DNA from: CAWCBG01 sp963793845
GTDB lineage: Bacteria > Acidobacteriota > Terriglobia > Terriglobales > Acidobacteriaceae
Assembly: GCA_963793845.1 (NCBI GenBank)
Contig: CAWCBG010000004.1
Coordinates: 1 to 64,000 of the forward strand
Direction: 5' to 3'
DNA length: 64,000 nucleotides
Shown here: positions 36,199-45,033 of the stretch, piece after piece
Numbering within the stretch: the first letter of the stretch is position 1
Layout of the letters: each line of letters starts with the position of its first letter
Made by a program: the position numbers and the translations under genes
The notes under the pieces: model-generated
The model's database searches: none
Seen by the model: the letters and a program-made list of their open reading frames with translations, nothing else
What the model was told of the DNA's origin: nothing

Positions 36199-37986
36199 CT
36201 ATCGGAAAATGAAGTTCAGTACCACCGCCGCAGCCAGGACCCCGACACCGAGGTAGGCAGGACGCGAATACCATGCCACATTCTTCTCGTCGGGCTTCTG
36301 GGTGAGCGAGTACACCAGGCCGACGAGCTCACTTTCTTCCCGCGCGCGTGTCAGCAGGCTGATGACGATCGTCGCGACGAAGCACACCGACCACGCCCAG
36401 ATCGCAGTCCAGAAGTTCTGCGCCATTTCGCTTGGATAATGGTGCACCACGGCGATCCAGCCGCCCTTGATCCCCGTCACAGCGCCGGCCGGAAGCGTGA
36501 GACCCTGATGGATTGCCGCCGCCACAGTGCCCATCAGCAATCCGGAGAACGCAGCATGCCCGGTAGTGCGTTTCCAGAACATCCCCAGCAGGAACGTCGC
36601 AAACAACGGGGCGTTCACAAATGCGAATACCAACTGCAGGAAGTCCATGATGTTGTTGAAGCGGGTCGCGGCATAGGCAGCGGCAATCGAGAGCGCGATC
36701 CCAAACACGGTTGCGACGCGACCCATCCACAGCAGATGGGCATCCGTGGCTTGCTTGTTGATGTAGGACTGGTAGATATCGTACGTCCACACCGTGTTGA
36801 AGGCAGTCACGTTCCCGGCCATGCCCGACATAAAGCTTGCCAGCAAAGCGGTCAGCCCCAGTCCCAGAATGCCGGTCGGGAAATAGTGCAGCAACATGTT
36901 CGGAATCGCCAGGTCGTAGTCGAGCACGGGCTTGCCGTTGGCGTCGAGTTGCACCTCGCCGGTGCTCTCGTTCACCTTCGCCGGAATCAGCCCCTTGCCT
37001 TCCGTGTTCAACGCCTGATGTTGCCCCGCGCCGGAGTTGGTGACCACGTTCGGCAGCGCGATCGCGATCATGCCCGGCAGGATCACCAGAAACGGAAAGA
37101 GCATCTTCGGCACCGAGGCGATCAGCGGTGTGCGCCGGGCAGCGCTCATGGAATCGGCGGCCATGGCGCGTTGTACCACAAGAAAGTCGGTGCACCAGTA
37201 CCCGAACGATAGGACGAAGCCCAGGCCCATCGCCAAGCTGAACCACTCCACCCCCATCGGATTCGTCTGAGCGCTACCCATGCCACGCCAGGAGTGCGTG
37301 AACGCGACCGGCAGATTCTGCTTCAGGCCGCCCCATCCCCCGATGTTTCTCAGGCCTATGAACACCAGCGGCAAGAAGCCGGCGACGATCAAAAAGAATT
37401 GCAGCACCTCGTTGTAGATGGCACTCGTGAGCCCACCCAGCAGGATGTAACCCAGCACGATCAGCGCCGAGATCAGGATACTCAAGTCGAAGATCCACGA
37501 CGCGGCCAACCCGAGCCTGGCAAATGGCGCATCGAGAACATGTAGCGTCTGAATAAGCTTCGCCATGGCATACATCGATATGCCCGACGAAAAGATGGTC
37601 ATCGTGGCGAATGAGATGGCATTGAAGGCGCGCGTCTTCTCGTCAAAGCGCAGGCGGAGATACTCTGGCACGGAACGCGCTCGCGATCCGTAGTAAAACG
37701 GCATCATAAAGACGCCGACAAACACCATCGCGGGAACTGCGCCGATCCAGTAGAAGTGACTGGTCGCGATGCCATACTTCGCGCCCGAGGCGGCCATGCC
37801 GATGACTTCCTGTGCTCCCAGATTCGCGGAGAGAAACGCCAAGCCGCAGATCCAGGCCGGAATCGAGCGCCCGGCCAGAAAGAAGTCGGTGCTGGTCTTC
37901 ACGTAGCGCTTGAGAATGACACCGATTCCCAGCACGAACGCGAAGTAGACCAGCATGATCAGCCAGTCGATTGCCGTCAGATTCAA
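36199..37986 (-). CDS. SLC5-family sodium:solute symporter, probable galactose/glucose transporter
   Basis: A 595-residue membrane protein of the SSS family with about 14 transmembrane helices. It begins LTAIDWLIMLVYFAFVLGIGVILKRYVKTSTDFFLAGRSIP, the usual first-helix and re-entry signature. It contains GLTALLASFMSGMAGNVTAFNTVWTYDIYQ, which includes the second sodium-site helix. A periplasmic insertion near residues 330-370 (TEGKGLIPAKVNESTGEVQLD) is longer than usual. Position upstream of the small membrane protein, galK and galT supports sodium-driven galactose (or related hexose) uptake; the sugar is inferred from context. Confidence 0.88.
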   Translation of the reverse strand: MNLTAIDWLIMLVYFAFVLGIGVILKRYVKTSTDFFLAGRSIPAWICGLAFLSANLGAQEVIGMAASGAKYGIATSHFYWIGAVPAMVFVGVFMMPFYYGSRARSVPEYLRLRFDEKTRAFNAISFATMTIFSSGISMYAMAKLIQTLHVLDAPFARLGLAASWIFDLSILISALIVLGYILLGGLTSAIYNEVLQFFLIVAGFLPLVFIGLRNIGGWGGLKQNLPVAFTHSWRGMGSAQTNPMGVEWFSLAMGLGFVLSFGYWCTDFLVVQRAMAADSMSAARRTPLIASVPKMLFPFLVILPGMIAIALPNVVTNSGAGQHQALNTEGKGLIPAKVNESTGEVQLDANGKPVLDYDLAIPNMLLHYFPTGILGLGLTALLASFMSGMAGNVTAFNTVWTYDIYQSYINKQATDAHLLWMGRVATVFGIALSIAAAYAATRFNNIMDFLQLVFAFVNAPLFATFLLGMFWKRTTGHAAFSGLLMGTVAAAIHQGLTLPAGAVTGIKGGWIAVVHHYPSEMAQNFWTAIWAWSVCFVATIVISLLTRAREESELVGLVYSLTQKPDEKNVAWYSRPAYLGVGVLAAAVVLNFIFR

Positions 37987-38134
37987 GGTTGCGCCTTATT
38001 GGGGATTCAGTGGGCTCGCCTGATTCTCCGGCCCCATACTCGGAGAAATCGAAGCATTAAGATACAGGAAATCTGAGCAGCGCAGTCAGAGTCAGGTGTG
38101 CACACACCCCGGACTACGCGCGACGCCCGAATCA

Positions 38135-38791
38135 CTATTCGAATTGCTTGCGGAACTCTGCAAACTGCTGCTTCAACTCGGCGACTTGATTCTGCAATTC
38201 GGCGACAGTACTCTCGAGGAGCTCAACTCGTGCAGCATCCGCGGAATCGGCGACACCAGATCCTTGCGCTTCCGCCTGGGCGGTCCATCCTTCGACCTCT
38301 CCCGCCAGCAGGTGTGCGTAGCGGGCTTCTTTCGTGCCGGGTTGCCGAGGCAGCACCTTCGCCAGAGGAGGCTCGCGCTGCATCAGGCGCTGCAACGCCG
38401 ACTGCACCTGGTCAAGGTCCTCGAAGTGGTGCATCCGTTCGGTTCGTCCGCGCAGCTCTCCTGGCGTCTGCGGGCCGCGTAACAGCAGAACGCAGAGCAC
38501 TGCGATCTCACCACGGTTAAAGTTGAACACTTCCTGCAGTCGGTGTTCATACTTGGTGACACGGCTGTCGGCGCCGCCCGCCGGACCGGCCAGTCGCTGC
38601 TCCTGGAGGCTGCTCAGGGCGTCACGGACAGCGTGCTCGTCCAGCATCATTACCGGGTCGCGGTTGTTTTTCTGGTTGCAGGCGTTGATCAGTGCATTGA
38701 GCGACAGAGGATAGTAGTCAGGAGTGGTGATGTCCTTCTCAACCAGCGCACCCAGCACCCGGACTTCCGTGGCGTTCAGCAGGATCTCCAC
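38135..38791 (-). CDS. YceH family (DUF480) protein
   Basis: A 218-residue protein of the UPF0502/YceH family, with two winged-helix-like domains. The family start is clear: LNATEVRVLGALVEKDITTPDYYPLSLNALINACNQKNNRDPVM. The second domain includes FNRGEIAVLCVLLLRGPQTPGELRGR. The C-terminal 35 residues form a coiled coil (VELLESTVAELQNQVAELKQQFAEFRKQF). Function unknown; the fold suggests nucleic-acid or protein binding. It starts 3 bases after the stop of the second GalT gene, on the same strand. Confidence 0.9.
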   Translation of the reverse strand: MEILLNATEVRVLGALVEKDITTPDYYPLSLNALINACNQKNNRDPVMMLDEHAVRDALSSLQEQRLAGPAGGADSRVTKYEHRLQEVFNFNRGEIAVLCVLLLRGPQTPGELRGRTERMHHFEDLDQVQSALQRLMQREPPLAKVLPRQPGTKEARYAHLLAGEVEGWTAQAEAQGSGVADSADAARVELLESTVAELQNQVAELKQQFAEFRKQFE

Positions 38792-38794
38792 GGC

Positions 38795-39823
38795 TTACTT
38801 GGCCACCGCAGCAGGTTGCGGAACTTGGAGCTTCGCTTCGCGGAGATAGCGGGCCGCCTCTTCCGGCGGGGTGGGGTTCTGATAGAAGCCGGTTCCCCAC
38901 TCGAAGCCAGCCGTCTTGGTCAGACGCGGCATAAACTCCACGTGCCAATGGTAGTGATCCATGGCCGACTCCTGCAGCGGCGCGGTATGGATGACGAGGT
39001 TATATGCGGGATGGTCGAGCACCTGGTCAGCACGCGTGAGAAGATTCTTCAGCGCCTTGGCCAATTGCTCGTACACCTGCGAGCCCGCATTCTCAAACGA
39101 CGACTCGTGCTTCTTCGGTAAGATCCAGGTCTCAAACGGAAAGCGTGGGGCGTAGGGCGCTACTGTCAGGAAGGCGTCATTCTCAGCCACCACCCGGACG
39201 TTGTCTTCCTTCTCCTGGCGAATAATGTCGCAAAAGACACAACGCTCCTTATACATGAAATATTGCCTGGCGCCGTCAATCTCTTCCAGCACATACTTTG
39301 GGACGATTGGCAACGCGATCAGTTGCCCATGGCCATGTTCAATGGTCGCGCCCGCTGCCGTGCCATGGTTCTTGAAAATCAGGATGTACTTAAAGCGCTT
39401 GTCTTTCTTCAGGTCGAGGATGCGGTCGCGATAAGCCCAAAGAACGTCTTCGATTCGTTTTTCCCCGACGGTTGCCAGAGTGGCTTCATGTTCCGGCGTC
39501 TCAATGATGACTTCGTGCGCGCCAATTCCGTTCATCTTGTCAAACATGCCTTCGGCCTGACGGTTTAACGTTCCCTCAATTCCCAAAGCAGGGAACTTAT
39601 TCGGCACGACCCGCACTGTCCAGTCCGGCGTGTCGCGGCCACCTCCGTTCGGACGGTATGCCAATACCTCCGGCGGTGTCTTGCTTTCATTCCCGTAGCA
39701 GAAGGGGCAGAACCCTCCCTTGAATTTCACTGCCTCGCGGACGAAATCGTGAGGGCGCTTGGCGCGATCGGTCGAGATAATGACCCAGCGACCCACAATT
39801 GGGTCTTTCCGTAGTTCAGGCAC
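38795..39823 (-). CDS. Second GalT-like nucleotidyltransferase (HIT superfamily)
   Basis: A 342-residue GalT-family protein of a different branch from the one at 33708. It starts PELRKDPIVGRWVIISTDRAKRPHDF, has the zinc site FCPFCYGNE, and its active-site His motif is EHGHGQLIALPIVPK instead of HPHGQIW. A second Cys pair is CVFCDI, and the C-terminal HIT half has HYHWHVEFMPRLT. GTG 39823 is chosen because GAGAGG lies 5 bases upstream; the longer frame has no such site. It could be a true second uridylyltransferase or act on another sugar phosphate. The downstream yceH gene follows after 3 bases. Confidence 0.85.
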   Translation of the reverse strand: MPELRKDPIVGRWVIISTDRAKRPHDFVREAVKFKGGFCPFCYGNESKTPPEVLAYRPNGGGRDTPDWTVRVVPNKFPALGIEGTLNRQAEGMFDKMNGIGAHEVIIETPEHEATLATVGEKRIEDVLWAYRDRILDLKKDKRFKYILIFKNHGTAAGATIEHGHGQLIALPIVPKYVLEEIDGARQYFMYKERCVFCDIIRQEKEDNVRVVAENDAFLTVAPYAPRFPFETWILPKKHESSFENAGSQVYEQLAKALKNLLTRADQVLDHPAYNLVIHTAPLQESAMDHYHWHVEFMPRLTKTAGFEWGTGFYQNPTPPEEAARYLREAKLQVPQPAAVAK

Positions 39824-39926
39824 GTTAGCCTCTCCATCACCGCAATTCAAAACACCTATATTACCCTGCCAGCAGTTCGCTTATCCTAGGGCTTGCCTCT
39901 GCAAGCCGCAAGAACCCGTTTGAAAC

Positions 39927-39960
39927 CAAAAAACAGCCTGAACCGAGATGGTCCAGGCTG
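39927..39960 (-). terminator. Rho-independent terminator for the aminotransferase gene
   Basis: On the minus strand, CAGCCTG and CAGGCTG form a stem around a ~14-base loop and are followed directly by TTTTTT. It lies 24 bases after the aminotransferase stop. Confidence 0.85.
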
Positions 39961-39984
39961 CTGAAGCACGATAGCGTCGCTCTT

Positions 39985-41388
39985 TTAAGAGCCAACCTGC
40001 TCGCCCGACGTCGCCGCCTTGGCGTGACGCTCGTGGCTGGCCATGCCGATGCACTCTTCCAGCACGTCCATGGCGATGTCCGCCTGCTCCCTGCTGACAA
40101 TCAATGGAGGCGCAAGGCGAATCGTATTAGGCCCGCAGCCCAGGAAGAGCACCCCGCGCTCGAAGGCCAATTCGACGATGCGGTCGCGCTCCGCTCCGCC
40201 CTGAGTCTTGGCCTTCTTGTCGGTAACGATCTCCACGCCAATCATCAGGCCACGTCCGCGAACATCGCCTATCAGGTCAAGCTGTCCCGGCCAGTCGGCG
40301 ATGCGCTCCATGATGTGCCTGCCCACCACTTCAGCGTTCTTCACCCCTTCGCGTTCCAGCACGTCCATGGTCGCCAGAGCAGCTGCGATGGCTACGGGAT
40401 TACCCCCAAACGTCGAGGCGTGAGAACCGGGCACCCAATCCATCAGCTCGGCCTTGGACATCATGATGCCCAGAGGCATGCCGCTGGCAATGCCCTTCGC
40501 CATGCAGACGATGTCGGGCTCCACGCCGGTGTGCTCGATAGCCCACCACTTCCCGGTACGACCTGCACCAGACTGCACCTCGTCGGCGACCAGCAGAATC
40601 CCGTGGCGGTCGCAGATGCGGCGCAGCTCTTGCATGAAGACAGCTCGGCGCGACCACGTATCCGCCCTCGCCCTGAATCGGCTCGACAAAGATCGCCGCC
40701 ACTTCCTCCGGAGGCAGAATGGTCTTGAATAGCTTGTCTTCAATATATTTCGCACAGCCAAGCGCGAAGGCTTCGGCATTTTGCGCACCACCCTCGCATC
40801 CGCGGTACACGTCGGGATAACGAACGTGCGTTACCCCCGGAACCATCGGCGCAAAGCGGCGTTTCTGCTGCGGCTTTGAAGCTGTCAGCGACAGGGCACC
40901 CATGGTGCGTCCGTGAAATGCTCCGAAGGAACGCAATCACATTTTGACGCTTGGTGTGATAGCGAGCCAGCTTCAGCGCCGACTCAATCGCTTCGGCGCC
41001 TGAGTTGCCGTAGTAAAACTTGTGGGGACCCCTTCATGGGAGCAACCTTCGACAGGCGCTCGGCCAGGGTCACCATGTTCTCGTAGTAGAAGTCGGTGCC
41101 CGACATGTGGATCAGCTCGGCCGCCTGCTTCTGAATGGCGGCAACTACTTCGGGATGGCAGTGCCCCGTCGAAGTGACAGCGATACCCGCCGAGAAGTCG
41201 AGAAATTCGTTGCCGTCCACGTCTTCGACGATTACACCGCGGCCGCGCTTGGCCACCATCGGATAGGAGCGAGTGTAGGACGGCGAAATATAGCGCTGAT
41301 CGCCTTCGAGAATGCGCTTGGCGTTCGGGCCGGGAAGGGCGGTCTTGATCTTGGGTCCTGCAACATGGGTCAAAGTTTCGGTAGTCAT
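39985..41388 (-). pseudogene. Class III (acetylornithine/4-aminobutyrate-type) aminotransferase, three frameshifts
   Basis: A PLP enzyme of about 466 residues once three extra bases are ignored. ATG 41388 has AGGAGA 6 bases upstream. In order: YISPSYTRSYPMVAKRGRGVIVEDVDGNEFLDFSAGIAV; a shift near 41029 (MKG then FYYGNSGAEAIESALKLARYH); a shift near 40930 (NVIAF then FGAFHGRTMGALSLTASK); a shift near 40650 (GGYVVAP then VFMQELRRICD); then DEVQSGAGRTGKWWAIEHTGVEPDI and the PLP Lys in CMAKGIASGMPLG. All three shifts are single-base insertions. The length and the N-terminus resemble acidobacterial 'acetylornithine aminotransferase family' proteins; GABA aminotransferase is an alternative. No arg or gab genes are adjacent. 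Confidence 0.8.
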
Positions 41389-41784
41389 GGTGTATCTCCT
41401 GCGGATAGCTGAGGGCACATGAGCTGTGCCGGATCGGGTTCGCGGAATCCCAGTGCGTCGGCTCGACGGACTACGGACGCGCGGATCGCGAGGGCCAAAG
41501 AGAATCGGACTTAGTCGCCGGCGAAGAGATTAGGACGCACCATGCAGGGAGAGAACTTCGAGTCGGCGCGTGAGGAGATCGACCGTGACCAGGTAGCGCG
41601 CACGCCAAAACCGCCGTCCGGATGGGATCCGGCAGTGGAGCGGACAGTCAAGTTAGCAGTGCGGCTGGTCATACCTCAAACCATCTCTGATTATAGTCCG
41701 GCCTCTCTCGCGGCGTAACCCCCTAAATGCAGCGTTTTCCGCTCACCGGGCGCGTCCGATTTCGGCCTGATTCATCTAACCCCC
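41389..41784. other. Intergenic, no gene recognised
   Basis: 396 bases between two divergent genes. It must carry promoters for both, but I see no convincing -35/-10 pair. No open frame with a ribosome binding site was found. Confidence 0.5.
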
Positions 41785-42576
41785 ATGGACCTTCAACTTC
41801 AGGGAAAGCATGCTCTCGTTACCGGCTCGACTGCCGGTATTGGCTACGCCATCGCGGAAGGGTTAGCGGCGGAAGGCGCGCGGGTTGTGATCAACGGACG
41901 CACCCAACGCCGCGTGGACGAGGCGGTCGCCTCGCTGCGGAAATCGACCGGCAAAGAAGTGGAGGGCCTGGCCGCCGACCTGGGCACAGCCAAGGGCTGT
42001 GCGGAAGCAATTTCGCGGATTCCCCGGGTCGACATTCTGATCAACAATCTCGGCATATTTGAACCGAAGGACTTCGAGAAGATCACAGACGCCGACTGGC
42101 TGCGAATCTTCGAGGTGAATGTCCTGAGCGGTGTGCGACTGAGCCGTCACTATCTGCCTCTCATGAAGCAGCAGAACTGGGGACGCGTCGTCTTCATTTC
42201 CAGCGAATCAGCGGTGCAGATTCCAGCCGAGATGCTGCACTACGGCATGACCAAGACTGCGCAACTCGCCATCTCGCGTGGGCTTGCCGAGACGACAGCG
42301 GGAACCGGCGTCACCGTCAACACGGTCTTGGCCGGACCGACCGCGTCCGAAGGTGTGAACGTCTTCGTCGAGAAGCTTGCGACGGACCAGCAATCGGACA
42401 GGGCCTCCGTCGAGCGCGACTTCTTCTCCAATATGCGCCCAACATCGCTGCTGAAGCGCTTTGCCGAGCCAAAGGAGGTCGCCGCGCTGGTAACCTTTGT
42501 CTGCAGTCCGCTCTCGTCGGCGACGAACGGCGCGGCCCTGCGCGCGGACGGCGGCGTGTTGCGGTCGATTCTGTAA
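41785..42576 (+). CDS. Short-chain dehydrogenase/reductase
   Basis: A 263-residue classical SDR oxidoreductase. The NAD(P)-binding glycine motif is TGSTAGIG (residues 14-21), followed by VINGRT, which suggests NADP preference through the Arg. NNLG replaces the usual NNAG. The catalytic Ser lies in FISSESA and the Tyr-Lys pair in YGMTK. The C-terminus has the typical KEVAALVTFVCSPLSSATNGAALRADGGVL. The ~40-residue insertion after VLAGPTASEGV is longer than in FabG, so FabG itself is unlikely. Substrate unknown; no linked pathway genes. Confidence 0.88.
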   Translation: MDLQLQGKHALVTGSTAGIGYAIAEGLAAEGARVVINGRTQRRVDEAVASLRKSTGKEVEGLAADLGTAKGCAEAISRIPRVDILINNLGIFEPKDFEKITDADWLRIFEVNVLSGVRLSRHYLPLMKQQNWGRVVFISSESAVQIPAEMLHYGMTKTAQLAISRGLAETTAGTGVTVNTVLAGPTASEGVNVFVEKLATDQQSDRASVERDFFSNMRPTSLLKRFAEPKEVAALVTFVCSPLSSATNGAALRADGGVLRSIL

Positions 42577-42661
42577 CGATCCCCGCGATTCTCAGGCATG
42601 AAGAGGGCGCTCCGTCCTATCCGCGGTCTTTGCGGACAGGAGAGGATCTTCTGACCAAGCA

Positions 42662-43219
42662 CTATCTCGGCCACAACCAGCCGAAGACTCCCGCCGTCAG
42701 CAATCCGTAGATCAGGCCATCGATGACTTCCTTGATGGTCACGCCCCAGGGCTGGCTCTTCCAGATGCTGTTCGCCAGGTGCGCCAGGCCGAAGGACATG
42801 AACGCCGCAGTCCCGGCCACTCGAAACACGAGCAAGTAGCTCGCGCCCGGCGCGACTGTGACTCCCGTCAGATAGGCAGTGAAGAACGCGACGATCAGGC
42901 AGTACACGAACCAAAGGCCGAGAAACTTCCCCATGTTGATCACGCCGTTGGGAAGCACCGTCATCATCCCGACCGGGCCCTGCTTGTACTTCTCCTGCAT
43001 GGCGGGCGTCTTCATGTCCTGGTGGGTGCCGAAGGGGAAAATGTAGAGCCCGGGCCTCAGTCCAACGTCGCGGAGCGCAGCCCGCACCTTGTCCTCATCC
43101 GGAAGTCGGTTGTAATCGCTGCGGTGGAAGGGCAGCAACATGTGAATGATCGAGCTGGCGATAAAGACGATCACGGCCGCCAGCAGGATCGGCAGCCAAA
43201 GGGCAGCTAGAGGGACCAT
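42662..43219 (-). CDS. Conserved membrane protein of unknown function
   Basis: A 185-residue protein with four transmembrane helices: LPILLAAVIVFIASSIIHML, FLGLWFVYCLIVAFFTAYL, ASYLLVFRVAGTAAFMSFGLA and VIDGLIYGLLTAGVFGWLW. Between helices 1 and 2 is an ~80-residue loop with HRSDYNRLPDEDKVRAALRD and FGTHQDMKTPAMQEKYKQGP. Conserved-looking features are IIHMLLPFH at the end of helix 1 and NSIWKSQPW before helix 4. I do not recognise a named family. It faces away from the SDR gene and has no close same-strand neighbour. Confidence 0.65.
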   Translation of the reverse strand: MVPLAALWLPILLAAVIVFIASSIIHMLLPFHRSDYNRLPDEDKVRAALRDVGLRPGLYIFPFGTHQDMKTPAMQEKYKQGPVGMMTVLPNGVINMGKFLGLWFVYCLIVAFFTAYLTGVTVAPGASYLLVFRVAGTAAFMSFGLAHLANSIWKSQPWGVTIKEVIDGLIYGLLTAGVFGWLWPR

Positions 43220-43535
43220 AGCGTTCTCCTTCTCGACTCAAATCCAGATGACCTGTTGTGCCCGGAACGCTATCTTGGCCGCAGGGCGCTGTCAAGTAAT
43301 TCGCGTCGCCGTTACTGTCTTCTGTTTGAAATGACGAACGTAACGGTCGGGTAGTGCGGACCTTCAGGTCCGCGCCAACGCCGCGAATCAAAGTCTGAGT
43401 GCTGTAGGCACGACAGAGAGCTTCTGGTCAGCAGGCCTCAAAGGTCCGCACTCCCCGTTCCGAGGTCCTTGAAGTTGACCCCTTTTCTCACGCACCCCTA
43501 CAATCAAGGATTCTCCATCGCCACAGGGAAGGTTC
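43220..43535. other. Intergenic region with palindromic repeat, upstream of cysS
   Basis: No gene. It contains the hairpin listed at 43356-43373 and a half copy (AAGGTCCGCACTCC) near 43443. These resemble hairpins near 59428. The last 60 bases lead to cysS, which has GGAAGG 6 bases before its ATG. Confidence 0.55.
43356..43373. repeat. Hairpin repeat GCGGACC-TTCA-GGTCCGC
   Basis: A perfect 7-bp stem with a 4-base TTCA loop. Similar 'GCGGAC...GTCCGC' hairpins occur at 59428-59445 and as a half site at about 43445. Confidence 0.6.
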
Positions 43536-45023
43536 ATGCCGCTTCATCTTTTCAATACTCTGCCCGGCAAAGTTCAGGAGTTCCGGCCGCTGGAAGACAA
43601 CCTCGTCCGCATGTATGCCTGCGGGCCCACCGTTTATGACTACGGACACATCGGCAACTTCCGCACCTTCGTCGTGGTCGATACCCTGCGGCGCTTTCTG
43701 AAGCAGAGCGGCTACCAGCTCAAGCACGTCATGAACATCACTGACGTGGAGGACAAGATCATCCGCAACGCCGCGCGCGACGGCCTCACCGTGCAGGAGT
43801 ACACCAAGAAGTACATCAAGGCTTTTCTCGAAGACGCCGACTCCCTGAACATCGAGCACCCCGAGCTGCTGGTGAAGGCCACCGATCATATTCAGGAGAT
43901 GGCCGACTTCATCGCCGAACTGCGCGATAAGGGTTACGCCTATCGCACCGAAGACGGCTCCTACTACTTCCGCATTGCGAAGTTTCCCGAGTACGGCAAG
44001 CTTTCCAAGAAGGACTTCGCCGGCATGACCGACGGCGCCCGTGTTGACGTGGACGAGTATGAGAAGGACAACGCCCGCGACTTCGCGCTATGGAAGGCTC
44101 CCAAACCGGGCGAGGCGCAATGGGAGACCTCGATCGGCCCCGGGCGTCCCGGCTGGCACATCGAGTGCTCCATCATGTCGATGAAGTACTTGGGCGAGAG
44201 CTTCGACATACACGCGGGCGGCGAGGACCTGATCTTCCCGCATCACGAAAATGAGATCGCGCAGTCCGAAGCCATGACCGGCAAGGAATTCGCTCACTTC
44301 TGGGTACACGCCCGCTTCCTGCTGGTCGAAGGCGAGAAGATGTCGAAGAGCGCCGGCAACTTCTACACCGTGCGCGATCTCATCCTGATGGGCCACAAGC
44401 CATCGTCGATCCGCTTCCTGCTGATGTCGGTTCCCTACCGCAAGCAGCTTAACTTCACCTTCGACGGACTCACCCAGGCGGCCAACTCCGTCGAGCGACT
44501 ACGCAACTTCAAGCTGCGGTTGGAAAGCGGGCACTTCGAAGATGGATCAAACCCGGCGATCGGCGCCATCGCCAAGAAGACTTCCGACGAGATTACCGCC
44601 GGGCTGAACGACGACCTCAACACCGCCCGCGCGCTTGGCGCGATCTTCGACATGGTGCGCGACGTCAACGCGGCGGCCGATGCCGGCGAAGTCCGCAAGG
44701 GCGATGTACCTGCGCTGCTGAAAGTGCTTGATCAGTTCGAGGAGATCTTCGCCGTGCTGAAAGACGACGATGCCGCCAAGGTACGGGCTGTTGTCGACTG
44801 GGCTAAATCCGAGGGCCTTCAGGACAAGATCAGTCCCGCAACGGCCGAACTCGCCAAGGCTGCTTCCCTGTCCGACGCCGACATTGAGGGTCTGGTCGCA
44901 GAGCACTCGCAGGCGCGCAAGGCCCGCAACTTCGGCCGTTCTGACGTCATACGCGCGGAGCTTGCTGAGAACGGCGTCATCCTGGAGAACACTAAGGACG
45001 GCGTGCGCTGGAAGCGCAAGTAG
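43536..45023 (+). CDS. cysS: Cysteinyl-tRNA synthetase
   Basis: A 495-residue class I aminoacyl-tRNA synthetase. It opens MPLHLFNTLPGKVQEFRPLEDNLVRMYACGPTVYDYGHIGN, with a zinc-ligand Cys in YACGPTVYD and the HIGH-type motif HIGN. Further zinc ligands are in GWHIECS and the His-rich FPHHENEIAQSE. The KMSKS loop is EKMSKSAGNF. The C-terminal DALR/helical domain ends RWKRK. Length and motifs are normal. Its stop is 10 bases from the stop of the convergent nickel transporter gene. Confidence 0.96.
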   Translation: MPLHLFNTLPGKVQEFRPLEDNLVRMYACGPTVYDYGHIGNFRTFVVVDTLRRFLKQSGYQLKHVMNITDVEDKIIRNAARDGLTVQEYTKKYIKAFLEDADSLNIEHPELLVKATDHIQEMADFIAELRDKGYAYRTEDGSYYFRIAKFPEYGKLSKKDFAGMTDGARVDVDEYEKDNARDFALWKAPKPGEAQWETSIGPGRPGWHIECSIMSMKYLGESFDIHAGGEDLIFPHHENEIAQSEAMTGKEFAHFWVHARFLLVEGEKMSKSAGNFYTVRDLILMGHKPSSIRFLLMSVPYRKQLNFTFDGLTQAANSVERLRNFKLRLESGHFEDGSNPAIGAIAKKTSDEITAGLNDDLNTARALGAIFDMVRDVNAAADAGEVRKGDVPALLKVLDQFEEIFAVLKDDDAAKVRAVVDWAKSEGLQDKISPATAELAKAASLSDADIEGLVAEHSQARKARNFGRSDVIRAELAENGVILENTKDGVRWKRK

Positions 45024-45033
45024 CGCGAAGAAC

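Noticed and set aside
36439..37212. A 257-codon plus-strand frame opposite the SLC5 symporter
   Set aside because: Antisense frame with no domain; the symporter on the other strand is clear.
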